Shown piece by piece: positions 13,213 through 13,459 of a DNA stretch of 13,459 bases. The stretch's first letter is position 1; each line of letters starts with the position of its first letter. The position numbers and the translations under genes were made by a program. This DNA comes from Bacteroidota bacterium. Lineage in GTDB: Bacteria > Bacteroidota > Bacteroidia > Flavobacteriales > Flavobacteriaceae. The stretch is from NCBI GenBank assembly GCA_009937085.1, contig JAACDD010000047.1, positions 1 through 13,459 on the forward strand, read 5' to 3'. The notes beneath the pieces were generated by a model. It did no database searches, was not told the origin of the DNA, and saw nothing but the letters and a program-made list of their open reading frames with translations.

Positions 13213-13459
13213 ATGCGAATTGGATACGATGCAAAGCGAATTTTTCACAACGCTAGTGGCTTGGGAAACTACAGCCGTGATTTGGTGCGTATTTTGGCAA
13301 CCTATTATCCAAAAAACTACTACCACCTCTACAATCCAAAGAAGCAAAAACTGAATCGTTGGAACGCATTACCCAACACCACAGAACACCAACCAAAAGG
13401 CATTTGGCGCTCCCTACATTCGCTTTGGCGACAAGGACCTATTGTGCGTCAATTAAAAA
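13213..13459 (+). CDS. glycosyltransferase N-terminal part (GT4/GT1-like), 3' end outside window
   Basis: The frame opens at ATG 13213 and runs uninterrupted for 82 codons to the window end, so only the N-terminus is visible. It begins MRIGYDAKRIFHNASGLGNY (1-20). This matches the start of GT-B glycosyltransferases of the GT4 group: a short beta strand, then an acceptor-binding loop with a GxGxYxxxL-like pattern (GLGNYSRDL, 16-24). It continues with RILATYYPKNYYHLYNP, the second strand region. The nucleotide-sugar half is missing, so donor, acceptor and exact family cannot be given. It is divergent from the glycosyltransferase at 12212-13156 and probably heads a + strand glycan synthesis operon beyond the window. 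Confidence 0.75.
   Translation, partial: MRIGYDAKRIFHNASGLGNYSRDLVRILATYYPKNYYHLYNPKKQKLNRWNALPNTTEHQPKGIWRSLHSLWRQGPIVRQLK

Noticed and set aside
1..13459. Mobile elements, CRISPR arrays, tRNA/rRNA genes, toxin-antitoxin or defence systems
   Set aside because: No direct-repeat arrays, transposase-like proteins, terminal inverted repeats, cloverleaf sequences or defence domains were seen. MazG here is the housekeeping two-domain enzyme, not part of a mazEF locus.

Overview
The window is an AT-rich, gene-dense chromosomal segment from a member of the Bacteroidota, most likely a marine-type flavobacterium (family Flavobacteriaceae). I infer this from protein flavour (OstA-like repeat protein, tandem DUF368 proteins, DUF349 repeat protein, short AroE, RuvX/Def/MazG cluster), from almost absent Shine-Dalgarno sequences, and from several TAnnTTTG promoter elements, the -7 box of the Bacteroidota primary sigma factor. 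Thirteen genes cover nearly everything. No stretch over 300 bases lacks a gene, and I see no tRNA, rRNA, IS element, CRISPR array or phage gene.

Left part (1-6734, all + strand). The 3' part of an OstA/LptA-like gene is followed after 4 nt by a class III PLP aminotransferase. Next come a cytoplasmic protein built almost wholly of about 12 TPR units, two tandem paralogous DUF368 membrane proteins (the PopT family of polyprenyl-phosphate transporters) overlapping by 8 nt, and aroE (shikimate dehydrogenase), whose start lies inside the second DUF368 gene. The OstA-like and DUF368 genes point to envelope lipid handling; aroE supplies the chorismate route.

Middle part (6735-11424). A large DUF349 repeat protein has its own promoter-like sequence and a perfect 18-bp palindrome at its start codon. 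It converges, with overlapping stop codons, on the minus-strand cluster ruvX-def-mazG, whose genes overlap by 4 and 1 nt (transcribed right to left). These act in Holliday junction/pre-16S rRNA processing, N-formyl removal and NTP-pool cleaning. Divergent from ruvX is dapD, for the succinylase branch of diaminopimelate/lysine synthesis, which feeds peptidoglycan or lysine.

Right part (11431-13459). Three glycosyltransferase genes form the start of what looks like a polysaccharide or lipopolysaccharide glycosylation cluster: a GT2 enzyme directly behind dapD, a second GT2-like enzyme on the minus strand, and a divergent GT4/GT1-type enzyme cut by the window end. The 56-nt divergent region between the last two holds two opposing -7 boxes a few nt from each start codon and a 17-nt inverted repeat between them.

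Most of the content is conserved housekeeping. The parts worth a second look are the tandem DUF368 pair, the palindromic start region of the DUF349 gene, the interlocked convergent stops at 8741-8744, and the compact, probably near-leaderless divergent promoters.
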